Source of the DNA: Bemisia tabaci
Lineage: Eukaryota; Arthropoda; Insecta; Hemiptera; Aleyrodidae
NCBI RefSeq assembly: GCF_918797505.1
Contig: NC_092800.1
Location: 30,680,263 to 30,744,262, forward strand
Direction of reading: 5' to 3'
Length of the DNA stretch: 64,000 nucleotides
Positions 22,300-34,268 of this stretch are shown one piece after another. Numbering within the stretch: position 1 is the first letter of the stretch; each line of letters opens with the position of its first letter. The notes below the pieces were generated by a model. It did no database searches. It saw nothing but the letters and a program-made list of their open reading frames with translations, and was not told the DNA's origin. Both the position numbers and the translations under genes were made by a program.

Positions 22300-22467
22300 C
22301 AGTAGCGTGGCGTGCTTTTTTTGGCGTGATTTGATTGATCTGGCATTTAAACCTACGGAAAAGGATCGATATACAGGCTGTTTGCAACGAACACCTTTAC
22401 AATCGACTCTTTACCGTAGCCTCAAGTAGGGGAACATCGATAATCGATCATTCTCGCCTCGCCACTG
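22300..22467. mobile_element. hAT-type MITE family B, copy 2
   Basis: Ends CAGTAGCGTGGCGTGC and CTCGCCACTG. The central GTTCGCAGCGAAC palindrome has decayed to GTTTGCAACGAAC, and an extra TTTTTTTGGCGTGAT lies in the left arm. No clear 8-bp duplication remains. Confidence 0.82.
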
Positions 22468-24387
22468 AGATACTTTTCTACTTTGGACATCATTTTGGCT
22501 ATTTTATCGCGAAAGGGATTAAAGGGATTGCGGTGAGGATAAGGCGAGGCTCTCGTGAGGTTAAAGCTTTCGGTTTGGATATAACAATCCGTCCGTGAAA
22601 TCTCGGAAACTATGCCCTCAAAAAGTCAAGCCTGGTATGTTAATTGCAAGACTTATTAGAGTAAAACACTTAATCGAGTCTAATAAATCAACCGGGCATT
22701 TTACGGTCGAAAGCGGACGCCGGTTAATTCGGACAGGAACAAAAATAAAACGATGCAAAAGTGAATCGTCAAATTAAACCCCTCATTCTTTCGTCCAGGA
22801 TGAAAAAAAAACAATGATTTTCGTGCTCATTTTGTGTGTTCAACTTCCTTCTTTCTTCTTGCTTTGCAAATAAAATTATGAAAAAAAAAATCATACCCGG
22901 ATTTTCGAAGCAGAGATGCCTTATTTATTCCTCGTTATTTTTTAAAGATAAATAGGGAAGCGAAATCAATTTAAATGAGAATGTAGTCCAATCGAAAGCA
23001 TGACTGCATCTTTACTTCAGTGATCTATTTTTTTCCGAGTATGATCGTATAACAAATATCTCTATATGTAAGACTTACATTGGTTGCAAGCTTGTGTCAA
23101 TGGCTCCTTAACTAATAAAAAACTTAGTTATGAAAAATCTGAAAAGGATATTTCGAAAACGAAGTTTGGGAATTTCCAAAAAGCATTTGGTAAAATATTT
23201 TCTCAAGTTTTGAGGGTACTTTTTGAAGTTTTTGATGATCTTCCAGGAATATTTTGCCAATTTCTTTCAAGGACTTTTTTTTCGAGAATTTTCCAAAATA
23301 TTTGTAATGTTCCGAAAGTTTTTTGTAGAATTTTTCAAACAATTAAGGCAAGGTTCTAGAGATTGTATGGCTATCTTTAAACATTTTTAATGAATATTTT
23401 AATAGATCTGACACATATATTAATTCTCTCTGATAGAGAGCGCAAAAGAAGGAAAAGTATATCTCAAAACTACATGTCCGCCTGATTCTGGTGCCAACGG
23501 AGAAATTATGTTGCATCATACCAGTTTTTAGTACAAAAACACCACATTTTAAGTTATATTTAAAATAAACATCTAAAATAATCAAATTTTAAGTGGCCTC
23601 TACCAAACAATAGATAAATTCGAGCAAATTCCACGTTTGGCGCCAAAATCAGTCAGCACAAATCCAAAATATTTTTCAATACACTCGGCAACAGGGCCGC
23701 GGACAATTTTTTGCACCATAAATCATCGTAAGACAAACCCGGGTTCGGCGCAACCAGCAACCAGTAACCAGTCGGCATCGATGGCCGGTAAAAAGCGAAG
23801 GAAAAGGGCGAATAATAAAAAGGAGGATGAAACGAAATGGATCAGTGTTCATCGAATGCGACTGATTGTGAGCACTGGCTCTGGCCGGTCGTGGTCGATG
23901 ATGAAGAGAAAGCCATCCATCATTCGCCCTAAACCATTTCACCGGCCGCGGCTACCGCTTGCCCGGCGTCAGAACGCTTTTACTCATCAATTATGATTTT
24001 TTTTTCCCGCCGTTAATGTTTACATATTTTGTAAAGAAACCGCACCAAATGTAACTCTGCAATCGCCGGCCGTGGCGTCATGACGACGGATGCGAGTCGC
24101 TTAATTCGGATAATCGCCTACCCCCCCCCCTTTCGACTGCCTCCTTGACCCTCCCTCCCCAGAATGGCCCTCCGGTCTTTCGGTCCACACCATCCGCTCC
24201 GAATATTAATTTGTCACCGTGAGAAAGTACATGTTTTAAAGAATCGCGAGCAAGACAGGATGGGTGAAATATTTTGATAGTTGAAGTCAAAAAATGATTA
24301 TCTCTAATTGCGACGTCGCGTTTTATTTATTCATGTATTAAATGCTATTATTTATTAAAATATCAAAAACAAGACAGCTATTCCTCT
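22468..24387. other. No gene recognised; unique-looking higher-GC islands
   Basis: Two patches (about 22490-22790 and 23640-24200) are less AT-rich and lack repeat matches elsewhere in the window. The second contains a basic 119-residue plus-strand frame with GKKRRKRANNKK and no known domain. Between them (23084-23350) lie diverged TTTTCCAAAA-type inverted words. Conserved noncoding or regulatory DNA is possible but unproven. Confidence 0.4.
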
Positions 24388-24614
24388 CACTGGAAAAAAA
24401 CCATATTGGATCTAGAGCCCAGACTCTTAAAAACATCGACAAGAAAAAGTACTCTTGATTCAATCAGAATCTAGCTTAAATCAAGAACCAAGCCTCTTAA
24501 TTTAAGCGGATTTCGTTTTGATTCAAGCAAAAATCCGATTGAATCAAGAGTATTTTTTCTTGCCAATGTTTTCAAGAGTCTGGGCTCTAGATCCAATGTG
24601 GTTTTTTTCCAGTG
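24388..24614. mobile_element. MITE family E, copy 2
   Basis: Ends CACTGGAAAAAAACCATATTGG and CCAATGTGGTTTTTTTCCAGTG; long paired arms with GGATCTAGAGCCCAGACTCTT and its reverse complement. Better preserved than copy 1. Confidence 0.93.
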
Positions 24615-25900
24615 CTTAAAATTTTTTGTGAATTTTCTTCTCTCACACCAAAAATATCCACAGTAAAATTTGATGAAATATGTTAGTTAGTTTCCTCTCC
24701 ATAAAATAAAACATGGTGGGAGATTTTGAGACTATGCGATACACACTGAAAAAAAAAACAGATTTAACGACAATAATGTGAGACTTTTTATCAGCGCCAG
24801 ACTCCCTGGGGGCGGATATTAGAATACAAATAATAATTAATATCTTTTTAAGTGAGGGCAGATTACAGTCAGATGAAGCCAGATTGGAAGGGGTGGTGTG
24901 TGGAGTTTTGATTGTCGATTAGAGCGATGTAATTTTGAAATAATGCGCACTCAAAAGGCTCATGACTCTCTAGTAGTATTTTTACATTCAACAGACAAAA
25001 AAAGCGGGAAATCTCTAATACTAAAAAATAAATAAATAAAGAAGCGCTCCCAATCGGCTGAGCGCTTAGGTGCAAAGGTTTTCGCTTTTTTACGAAAAAG
25101 AAATGGTTTTACGGACAGCTGAATGGTCAAACCCGCATGGATATGACATCATAGCCAAATTGTGCACTCCTTCTGAGAAATTCCGATGGAATTCACCCTT
25201 GAAAAAATAAATAAAGAAAGGAAGAACGAAAGAAAGATAGAAAGAAAGAAAGAGAGAGAGAAAGAAACGCTGGAAACAACTTTCATCTCCAAATAATAGA
25301 CCCTAATTAGACGATGAGTGGCAAATTCTTGGGCGGGCTCAGAGCGTAAGGATTACATCTGTAACGACCATCATCCATAAGCCGAACGGTTACTTAGCAT
25401 TGCAAGTCTCAATCTCACAGCTCCTTAACATGTAACACTTGAAGCTACTTGAATCAGTCGCCCTTAAAACCTCTTATGTCCTGAATTACATGAGCTTTCA
25501 GCTCTATTGGAATGCCTATATTCTGGAGGTTACCGGCTAGCGAACAAGTGAGGTTTTAAAACCGTCTGACTCTTTTTTCCTGGCTTGTTCTGGTGGAGTA
25601 TGGGCCTCTTCAGAATAGAATAATAAAAGGCCCATTATCATGTTAATCCGAGTTTTTATTATTGGACGCAGCTTTCTCACATCTCCGTACAAGCCGAACG
25701 CCGGCGGACTAGTCAAACTAGCCGTATTATCATTAGTCGTGCATTGTCACTTATGTAAATATTTATTAAATTTGAAAGTACTTTCATTTGAGTGAGTATT
25801 TCTCCGTCTTGTCCGCACGCTGTCCTTTCGGTTTGATGCGCATTGGGTCGGTATTCCTTTCCTCATCTCTAATTCGTAGGTACATAAAACGAGAATATTG
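24615..25900. other. No gene recognised; GAAA microsatellite
   Basis: Unassigned apart from an imperfect GAAA/GAGA run at 25204-25268. Confidence 0.5.
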
Positions 25901-26120
25901 CACTGAAAAAAAGTTCGGTCGTGTGAGCCAGTGTTCCATATCATCCCGACTAATTTTGTTTGTCAAACCAAATTTCCGGTTCGTCAAACCGATCTTCAAC
26001 TGTAAAGTGAATTGACGAACTAAGTTCGATCATATGAACCGAATGTTCGGTTACACGGAGAGAAAATTCAGTTTGACAAACCGAATAGTTGGGATGTTAT
26101 GGAGTATCGAACGTTCGGTT
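25901..26120. mobile_element. MITE family D, copy 2 (right end lost)
   Basis: Starts CACTGAAAAAAAGTTCGGTCG and follows the family D interior to ATCGAACGTTCGGTT, but the terminal CAGTG end is missing. Confidence 0.8.
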
Positions 26121-26282
26121 AAAAAAGAATCATTGCATTTATTCAGCGATATGAAAAAACTTCATATTGTATTTCCACCATAAAAAAGAATAGCGACTAA
26201 TTTTTGAAGATGTATAATATTGTAGGACAATTGAAAACGTTGGGAAATATAAACGTGGTAACTATAAATGTTGCATTCTTTC

Positions 26283-26521
26283 GTTCTCACGAAAAACACC
26301 ATATGAACGTCTGGGACGTTGCCTTTGTTCTAATAAAACACGAATTTTTGGGAAGTTTGTGAATTTTATTTACAATTTGAAGGATTTCACTAGCAATCCA
26401 CTGTGGTTTTACTGAATATTTTAAGAAAATTAACACAAGACTTTTTTTAAACATGTTTAATCTCTCGGGGAAAATTTGGCAACGTTTGAATGTAAATTTG
26501 GCGCTTTTTCTGGCACGGCAA
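26283..26521. mobile_element. MITE family A, degenerate copy
   Basis: CACGAAAAACACCATATGAACGTC on the left and TTTTTCTGGCACGGCA on the right, with GTTGCCTTTGTT and TTTGGCAACG inner arms. The left terminus has decayed. Confidence 0.65.
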
Positions 26522-26892
26522 CATGTAGACTATATTTTGGAATGAGGAGCCACTATTTTTGACTCATTTTAAAAACAACTTATGAGTCATTAGCTTCCCT
26601 ATGCACACAGGCGTTTTATAAATGAGCCAGAAATTGCGATTTCTTATCGCGAGGTGAGGTCCATTTCTCTTGAAGATACACTTTCAAAGAGAATTAACTT
26701 TTGAGTCATTGTCAAAGCTCAATTTAAAAACTTTAAAGGATCATTCATGATCAAAAATGCACCTTGACTACTCAGAAGGCTGAAAGAGTCATCGATAACC
26801 TACATCAGCTTTTCATTAGGTATTTATTCGTGTGACAAGAATCTTACACTTAATGAATACCTGCAAGATTGGAATATCATGCATGGAATATT

Positions 26893-27038
26893 ATGTGGAT
26901 TACATTTTGCAATAAGGAACTACTATCTCTGGCTCTCCCATAAAAGCACATATCTGCATAGGGAAACCAGTGGCATGTATGTTGTTTCTGAAATGGGCCA
27001 GAAGTAGTGGTTCCTTACTGCAAAATGCGATCCATATG
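26893..27038. mobile_element. MITE family J, copy 3
   Basis: TGTGGATTACATTTTGCAATAAGGAACTACTA on the left and AGTAGTGGTTCCTTACTGCAAAATGCGATCCA on the right form an inverted repeat; another partial copy precedes it at 26527-26660. Confidence 0.75.
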
Positions 27039-27111
27039 TGCTGGTTTTTAGGACTAAAAGTTAAAACTGAGCTTTGGTTTAGGGGTATCAATTTCGTCAG
27101 TTGATTTAGTA

Positions 27112-27275
27112 CAGTGGTGAGGCGTGAATGATCGGTTATCGAGATTTTCCCATTTTAAGCTATAATAAAGAATCGAGTATTAAGGTGTTCGTTGCGAACA
27201 CCCTACTTATCTATCCTTTTCCATAGGTTTAAATGACGGATCAATTGATATATTGCAAAGCACGCCACGCCACTG
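27112..27275. mobile_element. hAT-type MITE family B, copy 3, with 8-bp TSD
   Basis: Ends CAGTGGTGAGGCGTG and CACGCCACGCCACTG, centre GGTGTTCGTTGCGAACACC. It is flanked by the exact direct repeat ATTTAGTA (27104-27111 and 27276-27283). It lies less than 100 bp upstream of the 5'-UTR acceptor of the protease gene. Confidence 0.95.
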
Positions 27276-27366
27276 ATTTAGTAGTGGAAGGAGATCAACG
27301 CGCACAGAGAACAGAAACATCGGTTTTTCATAATTCCTGCTCTTACTAAATTTTATCTCTCCTCAG

Positions 27367-27758
27367 GCCCTCGAAGAAACGTCCGAATTATGCGCGAGTG
27401 AACCGAAACCGAAATCCATCAGCAACCAGTTTCGGGAGTGATAATCAGTGCGTTCGATCCCTACGAGTAGTGAAACAAAAAATGCAAAGGATGTGAAAAT
27501 CAAAAAAGTGCCACCGTTTCTTTCAATAACCACGGATAAGATGCAGAACACCGCAAGCCCCGCTATCTCCAGACATCCGTCACCGCCTATCTCCGCAAAG
27601 TTTCAGAGCACTTTGTGAAGCCGTCCCTTGCACGGCCATGGGAATAAACAGAAAAACAAATACTTCAATTTTCTACACATACCTCTTTTTTTGACCCCAT
27701 CCCTCTCTCCCCCAACCCCTACCCCCTCGCAACCGATCCGAACAGGTAAGTCCATAAA
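27367..27758 (+). other. Probable 5'-UTR exon sequence of the protease gene
   Basis: A strong acceptor (pyrimidine tract then TTTATCTCTCCTCAG ending at 27366) precedes this segment, which runs to the ATG at 27759. It contains upstream ATGs with short frames. A second acceptor-like CAG at 27743-27745 follows a long C/T-rich tract (27685-27730), so the mature UTR may instead begin at 27746. Which acceptor is used cannot be told from the sequence. Confidence 0.5.
27740..27751 (+). promoter_or_regulatory. Tandem splice acceptor/donor, CAG|GTAAGT
   Basis: A pyrimidine-rich tract is followed by GAACAG and then GTAAGT with no gap, 13 bp before the start codon. This juxtaposition is the consensus of zero-length exons used in recursive splicing of long insect introns, but may also be a fortuitous donor in the leader. 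Confidence 0.45.
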
Positions 27759-28431
27759 ATGAAACCGGTTTTCTCCACCCCTAAATTCCCCGTTTTCCTG
27801 GTCCTGTCCCAATTCCTGCTCCTGGCGTTCCTCGTCGACGGCGCTTCGTTCCGCTTCCCAAAGTCCGGGCTGGAGGATGACGTCACCGCTGACGGGACGA
27901 AGAACCTGTTGGACACGAAATCGGTCAAAGAAACCGGTTCGCCGAAGCTGAAATCGCCCGAGGACGACGCGAAGAAGGCGTCCAAGTCCGGGCGGAGGGT
28001 CAAGTTCCTGGACCTGGGCAAGAACCAAACCGGTTTGGAGGAGGTGCTGGACCGGCGGAAACCGGAGCCGGAGATCGTGATGCTGGACGAGGCGAAGCTG
28101 GAGCAGGTGCCGACCTTGCAGAAGGACGGCGAGAAGGAGAGGTGGCGGATGCGGGAGTCCGTGGCGGAGGCGGTGCAGCGGTTGTACCGGAACAAGTACC
28201 GGCTCAGCGTGGCCGAGGATGGGTCCGAGGGTGCGAACCGGAACGCGTCGGAGGACGGGAACCGGTTCCGGTGGGTCCAGGACGCCTACCTGGGCTGGAG
28301 CAAGCGGCACCCGTACAAGAACCAGGGGTCCATGCTCATCGAGGTCCTCGGCGAGAAGAACCAGCTGAACAAGACCGTCGCCGACGACCCCAAGGGCTTC
28401 CAGAACGACATCATGGATATGCTCGGAAAAA
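27759..28431 (+). CDS. Stubble/filzig-like serine protease, coding exon 1 (signal peptide and stem)
   Basis: Residues 1-224 plus one base of codon 225. The ATG follows ATAAA. The N-terminus has a hydrophobic stretch (about residues 10-27, FPVFLVLSQFLLLAFLV) followed by DGAS, fitting a cleaved signal peptide; a type II membrane anchor cannot be excluded. The rest is a charged, low-complexity stem without cysteines, rich in Lys, Glu and Asp, with possible N-glycosylation sites at NQT, NAS and NKT. The segment YLGWSKRHPYKNQGSMLIEVLG (about residues 187-208) looks more ordered. The exon ends at GGAAAAA with donor GTGAGT. It joins exon 2 in phase 1 without a break. Base composition is GC-rich compared with its surroundings. 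The stem itself did not identify the family; exons 2 and 4 did. Confidence 0.85.
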
Positions 28432-28499
28432 GTGAGTACATTTACTCCATTTTGGGGCTTTTATGGGGCTAGGGTTGCATGTTAGAATGATGATGAAGC

Positions 28500-29085
28500 A
28501 CACAATCAAACATAGCTTCATGGATGTCCGTGTTGCACTTTTTGAGCCGGTCCATGAGGCTCAAAGTGGAGCAAAGTGGTACCTGCGGATCGTCAGATGG
28601 ATCACATTTTAGGACGGCCGCGTTGTTATACATTTAAAAAATCATAAAATTAGTCACAAAATTAACTATGTTGTATTAAAGCAAGTAATAGTTTATTTAG
28701 TTGGCAAAATAGGTGTTATGGTGTGAGAGAAACAAGCAGAGCACCCTCAAGTAGTATCGAATGCGACGAACACTATTCATTTCAACTCCTGGATGCAACT
28801 ATTCGAGCTTCATGGATGTCCGTGTTGCATAAACGTGTATATGAAGGCATTTTGACTGCCAGGGCACTCACAACTACTCCCGCAGCGCGGCACCAAAGGC
28901 AGAGTTGCATACAGGAGGAGGATGCGAGTAATTTTGGTGCTTCAATTTTGAAATCGCTATGTGCTCAGCATGAGCTGTAGAGCAACTATCCACGCCTGAG
29001 AGATGTCTTCTACAAGTGGAGCGAACCACCGATAAAAGGCACTAGATCCTCACAGTAAAGCCTGCCGCACTATAAAACCAGCCTT
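28500..29085. repeat. Dispersed repeat M, copy 2
   Basis: Ordered matches to 18340-18985. GGATGTCCGTGTTGC occurs twice here (near 28521 and 28814), and a fragment in opposite orientation (GACATCCATAAAGCTCGAATAG) is near 29370. Confidence 0.7.
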
Positions 29086-31064
29086 TCAGAGAGGATAAGT
29101 ACGTAATTTTCCACTAGAGAACTACACATTTTGACGATACTTTCTTCACATTTCTCGTTGTTAGAAGTGATTTTTTAAAAAAATTTTATGAGAAAATCAA
29201 TGAATTACTACGTCTGAAGTATCTACGTTCCGTATCAACCACGATATAAGTTTTTAACAATTCCATATTTTGTAAGATTCCTCTTATTTACCCGCTTCTC
29301 TCAGCGCCGCTGGAGAGGCGACTAGCGTCTAAACTCATAACCCCTTCACTTCAGTGCGTATGCAACTTGGACATCCATAAAGCTCGAATAGTTGCATCCA
29401 GGGGTTATAATACAATTCGTTCAGTATCTGTCGCATGCGACACAAACAGAAGCTTCAATTGTTTCTTTTACGCCTTCACTACATTCCAGCATTGCCTATT
29501 TTGCCGATGATGTAAACCATTTCTGACTTTAATCGCAACATTGTCAATTCTCCGAAGAATGCATTATTTAAATGTATTACAACGTTTCTGGTCCTCAAAA
29601 TCTCAAATAATTAGGTCTATGACCATTGAGCGTACTATGAGGAGTTTTTATTGATTTTCCTTAATGAGTCATCCTTTTTTTGGATGTTTTTTTGTCTTTT
29701 TTCTCCTTCAGATAGACCAATTTTGATGTTTAAGTACAAAATTTTAAAAGAGCAGTATTGATGAATCGCTCGGAATTTGAGACAAAAACGATGACCATTT
29801 GTCTTTTGAAAAATGGAATGCGACAGGTAGTCTCCAACATCGCAATCCTAAATACACGTATATGATTTTCTAGGTGCAATGGCGAAACTATAGCACAAAA
29901 AATACCAATAAATGTATTCGTGAGAAATCATTTTACAGCACTCTGCTCTTCCCCTCCTGAAATGTGGATTGTGTCTAGTTTTAAACTAATATTAATCGCG
30001 AATCCTCACTTGCAAGACGTATACATTTTTTAGCAAATGTGGCAACAGCTCCCCAGAGTGATTTCCAAATTTTGCTCCACAAATCAGAGTCATCGGAGCG
30101 ATGGCTTTGATACGTAAGAGACAGTGGGAGAGGAAGGACGGAAGGAAGAAAGGAAGGATCGCTCTCAGACGGGGTAGAGAGAGGTCGGGAAGGAAATGAG
30201 ATAATGGTTGGAAAATGAGAGCACCTATTTCTTGGACTCAAGAGAGAGGAGACGATTCTGCTGATTGAGGAAAAGTTGCTGGTTTTGCAGTTGCAATAAT
30301 TGTATAAGGCAAGTCCATTTACTTCTTGTTGCAAATATTTGACTGCTTTCTTTCAAGAAATTGTTTTTCTTTTGATTAACAAGAATAAGAAAATGATGAT
30401 GGTATAGGCAAGTGGAAGTGGATATTTTTTAATTAAGCCTTTTCCTACAATTCATATTCTTATAACATTCCAGAAAATCAAGATTTTCCTCGCAAAACGG
30501 GGTAAATTCAATTGTCTAGAAAATTTACGTGCTTTATGCATTTTGTAACCCAAGCGCAATGCGTTAGTTGTTTCCGTTCGCCCACCGATTTCCCAAAAAA
30601 TTGAATTTTTCAACAACGCACGTTTTTGGCCCCTATCAAAGATATATTTTCGGAAAGTTTGATTTTCCGAAAAGTGGTAGTTGATGGGAAAAAACCGAGG
30701 CAGTTTTTGCCTTCAATCAAGAGGGATGCGACTGAAATAAATAGCTGTCCCGACTTATCAGGTGCAAAATAAACCTACCAATTTTAAAAGGGGTGTATCG
30801 ACGGATTATGCCATATCATCGGGAAAACAGACATGGCGAGGAAAATGATTTAGATATACAATACATATTTTCCAATGAAATTTGGGCTGCTGAATCCGAA
30901 GTTTGCCTTAGTTTTTCTTAATCACGAACAAACCGTGAAAATTGAATTTTCCTTAGAGAAGCCTGTTCTGCGGAAAATCACGACTTTCCGGAAAATTGGT
31001 GGGCGCAGGAAAAAACTGCGATCAGTTTCGGACATAGCGCTGAAAATTACATCAGACTCATCAT

Positions 31065-31360
31065 CATATCGTCACTTTCCGGTCAAAGTATCACAACCGC
31101 CATGCGACGTTTAAAAATTTCCGCCGCCACTTCATTTTATACAGAGAAATCGTTCAGGGAAGCTGTCCGAAAATTTCACTGAATTTTCTTTGTGCTGCTG
31201 CCGATGAAATTCAGTGAAATTTTTTAAACCAATAATTTCTCAGTAAAAAAGTAAAATGACGGCGGTAATTTTGAAGCATCGGATGGCGGTTGTATGATAG
31301 TTGTATGATAGTTGTGTGATAGTAGTTGTATGCTTGATGTTGTTGTGACCGGAAGGTAAT
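31065..31360. mobile_element. MITE family P, copy 2
   Basis: CGTCACTTTCCGGTCAAAGTATC and CCGCCATGCGACGTTTAAAAATT on the left match TTTTGAAGCATCGGATGGCGG and GACCGGAAGG on the right. The right arm has gained a small TTGTATGATAG minisatellite (31289-31335). Confidence 0.75.
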
Positions 31361-32353
31361 TTATGTAGTTAAACCACATCTTCATCGTTTTTTTCTTTTT
31401 TGGGGGGGGGGGGGGTAGATCAGTGTTATTGCGGATAAAACAATCGAGTGACCGTTACTTGTCATTATACATTTGGGCTTATTCTTCTTGACTGTGAGAA
31501 AATTTAACTTTTTGGGTCCAAAATAGCGATTCCTCTCTTCCCTAGTGCCGCGTGTGTCTCACATGATGCACTCATAATTCCCACAAGATTGCACTTCCTC
31601 TCCACGCACTTCTATACCATTCGCAGCGTTTATTTGGTCACGCTCCAGGCTAGCTCCCCCCCCCCCCCCCTTCACCCTGGCCGCTCTTTTTCTTTTAATC
31701 TCCTTGCGGATCCTGTATCGCAAGCATGGTTAGAACATCCTCAACTGTAAAGTCGGAACACGATGATTAGAATCGGAGGATTTTTTGTCGAGCGAAAGAA
31801 ACAGGGCATGGCTCAGCTCGTTGAGAAAACTCGTACAGTCTGCCGTGTCAAGGAAAAAGCACCACATAAAACGTTGTTCTCTAACGAAAGAACTTAACTT
31901 AATTTCAATGCTGCCCAATTTCTTCTGGAAAATTGTATTTTTTTTCTAGGGAAATCTTGGGCATTTCTAACTGAAAATTTCACTGATTTTTCTTCTGATA
32001 TAGAGCAAAATTCAGAAACATTTGGGACTAAAATTGCATTGGTATATTCTTGTAAAAAATTAAAATGTTTGAGTCAGTTTTGCAACGTTGAAATGGAGTT
32101 ACGTTCCTTCGCCCAGGAAACGACGAAGTATTCGGGCATTACCAAATCTCTTCCTATTAAATATTTCATAGGAGAGTTATGAAAATTTTCCTCAACATTT
32201 TCAGATGCTTAAAATTAAAGTGAAAATAGATACAATTCTCAGGAAAATTTGTCGAATAATACTACAAACTTCTTCAGCAAAACGTCTTAGCAAAGGAAAT
32301 CTGGCAACGTTCAAAATCTTATACGGTGTTTTTTATTGGTCCGGCTGTAGTGT
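31361..32353. other. Intronic, mostly unassigned
   Basis: Contains a G-run (31404-31417), a C-run (31658-31671) and a diverged family A-like segment around 32110-32350 (GGGCATTACCAAATC to TATACGGTG). Confidence 0.45.
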
Positions 32354-32603
32354 GCTGTCGTGCTGAGTAAAGACACGTATGAACCTTTTGCTGTTGCCAA
32401 ATTTGCGTTAGTTTAATACAGATTTCCTTAAAAACTTCTGCATTTTCTCCCCATTTTTGAAGGGAAGTTTGTTCGCAATTTGATCTAAATCGTCTAAAGC
32501 TGTCAAGGAAAGATATTCATAATTTTCCTCAAAATTATGTAATGTATCGAGGAAAATTCAGCAACATTCAAAGTTCATAACTCGTTTTCCCTAAGTATGG
32601 CAG
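32354..32603. mobile_element. MITE family A, diverged copy in intron 1
   Basis: CTGTCGTGCTGAGTAAAGACACGTATGAACC on the left, TTCATAACTCGTTTTCCCTAAGTATGGCAG on the right, with TTGCCAAATTTG and AAATTCAGCAAC inner arms. Confidence 0.65.
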
Positions 32604-32861
32604 TTTAAGCAAGTATTGGAGGGAATTTGCACTTTAAGCTAGTTCCTAATCTACACGACGGATATAGTGCTCCCTGAATACAACTTTATCTACTCTTAGG
32701 ATGTCCATGTTGCCTACATGATAAAATGCGGGCACTAGAACCTGAAAATCTACTTCAGGAAGCAGGCGTGTGTGCGAAGCGTTGCTAATTACGGATATTT
32801 TAACGACCCTTGATATTCTTCCTAATGAAATTAACCAATTGTCGTTTGATTTATGTTTCAG

Positions 32862-33044
32862 TGATACCGCAAACATGTTGGTATAACGGAGGGAGATTCG
32901 ACTGCGGTCTGAGCATATCCTGCGTGTTGGAGGGAGGCCGGCCGTTGGACTTGTGTAGCGGGGGCATGATTTGGAGTTGTTGTGTCTCCCGGGATAAAGT
33001 CCACGCTACTCCCTCCAACAACTTAGCAGCCATCGAAAATGCCA
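32862..33044 (+). CDS. Serine protease, coding exon 2 (six-cysteine clip-like module)
   Basis: 183 nt encoding residues 225-285. The module reads CWYNGGRFDC, then GLSISC, VLEGGRPLDLC, SGGMIWSCC: cysteines at 230, 239, 245, 256, 264 and 265. Six cysteines ending in a CC pair, with GGRPLDLC and MIWSCC, match the disulfide-knotted N-terminal module of Stubble/filzig-type arthropod serine proteases, a relative of the clip domain. Such modules are thought to help regulate zymogen activation and binding to partners. Acceptor TTATGTTTCAG, donor GCCA|GTAAGT; both junctions are phase 1. A tail (HATPSNNLAAIENAS) leads into the linker exon. Confidence 0.9.
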
Positions 33045-33142
33045 GTAAGTGAAAGTCTTTAATTACACTAATTTTTTTCTTCGTCTTTCAAACTAGAAGT
33101 GAACGGCATGTCTATTTTATGAAAAATTTCAGGAAACTCAAA

Positions 33143-33390
33143 TCGGCCTCTTTTAGTATAGTGGTTGTAGCGCTGGCCGTACAACCAAGAGGACCCGGGT
33201 TTGATTCCCGGCCAGGTGACCTGAGTTTGTTGGTCCTAGACAATGGTCACATAGAGCTAATGATAAGCGTGGGATTAGCCAATTGGGGTTATTTAAGCTT
33301 TAATTATTAAGCTTAAGAGTTAAAGACCAAGCAGCTCCTCGGATCGCTTCCGTCGTCAGAGCTGACGTCACTGGCGCTTTATAATTCCCA
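33143..33390 (+). mobile_element. tRNA-derived SINE
   Basis: The head has TTAGTATAGTGG (A box, 33153-33164) and GGGTTTGATTCCCGG (B box, 33197-33211) about 35 bp apart, as in a tRNA. The sequence between could fold as an anticodon arm but the parent tRNA is unclear. The tail has GTGACCTGAGTTTG and GGTCACATAGAGCTAATG, with no open frame. End points are approximate and no target duplication was fixed. Confidence 0.75.
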
Positions 33391-33519
33391 TTCTCTCTTA
33401 AGGTGCGAGAACTAACGAGCATACTTTACATCTTCCACCCACATATAGTTCTGTTTGGAAGAAATACGTCCATTTTTGGGTTGAAATTTGAAATTTTTAG
33501 TGTACCTCCCGCATTTGTA

Positions 33520-33795
33520 CACTGAAAAAAAAGTTCAGTCATATGAGCCGAACGTTCGGTGTTCCAAATCATCCGAAATATTCGATTTGTCGAACTGAGC
33601 TTTCGGTTCCCGTAACCCACCGTTCGGTTCATATGATCATACTATGTTCGTCAGGTCATTTTACTGTTGAATTTTGGTTACACGAACCGAAAGTTCGGTT
33701 TGACGAACCGGAAATTTGGTTTGACAAAGCGAATTGGTTGGGATGATATGGAACACCGAACTTTCGCTCATACGACCGAACATTTTTTTTCAGTG
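33520..33795. mobile_element. MITE family D, copy 3, TA duplication
   Basis: Ends CACTGAAAAAAAAGTTCAGTC and GACCGAACATTTTTTTTCAGTG, flanked by TA on both sides (33518-33519, 33796-33797). The interior carries several CGAACGTTCGG palindromes and GTTCGGTT words. Confidence 0.92.
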
Positions 33796-34268
33796 TATGT
33801 AAATGTTTTGTGATTCGAGATGCGTGATTTTTATCCTTGCCTAATAGTCCATTCTATCTTTATGACTAAAAAATTTCGGTGGTTTATGACGCGAAGAAAT
33901 TCAACGGCCCATTACCTAATAGCTCGACAAAGGAAAATCAGGCTTACGAAACAGCCGACTAGCTGAAGAGGCGACGCGTCTCTGGGACCATCGGAAAATT
34001 ACATAAGCTCACATGTATTGTCCTCGGGCTCCTCTTTCACTCCCATTTCACTTTCTTATTGTTCGTCATTTATTATATTGAACGGATTCTGTCTCGGGGA
34101 ACTGGAACATTCTCCGAAACATCCGCTCGCCGGGATGTCAACTCATGACTGAACGCTTGTTATCGGCGTCGACTATTACGGCCCAAAATTGGGTGACATA
34201 ATGAGACGGTGAACGAGATCCCAATTTTCTCACGCAGGGCCCAATTTGGGATCCAGGGCTCCTGAAAA

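Larger units (their letters stand above)
28432..32861 (+). other. Intron 1 of the protease gene
   Basis: 4,430 bp, GTGAGT to TTTCAG. It holds dispersed repeat M (28500-29085), a family P MITE (31065-31360) and family A-like elements around 32110-32603. The 29086-31064 stretch has nothing recognisable. Confidence 0.8.

Noticed and set aside
23637..23996. 119-residue basic frame (GKKRRKRANNKK)
   Set aside because: Overlapping frames on both strands and no conserved domain; composition artefact is as likely as a gene.
27603..28310. 235-residue minus-strand open frame
   Set aside because: Lies opposite coding exon 1; Pro/Leu/Arg-rich shadow produced by a GC-rich exon. The plus strand has the signal peptide and fits the spliced protein.
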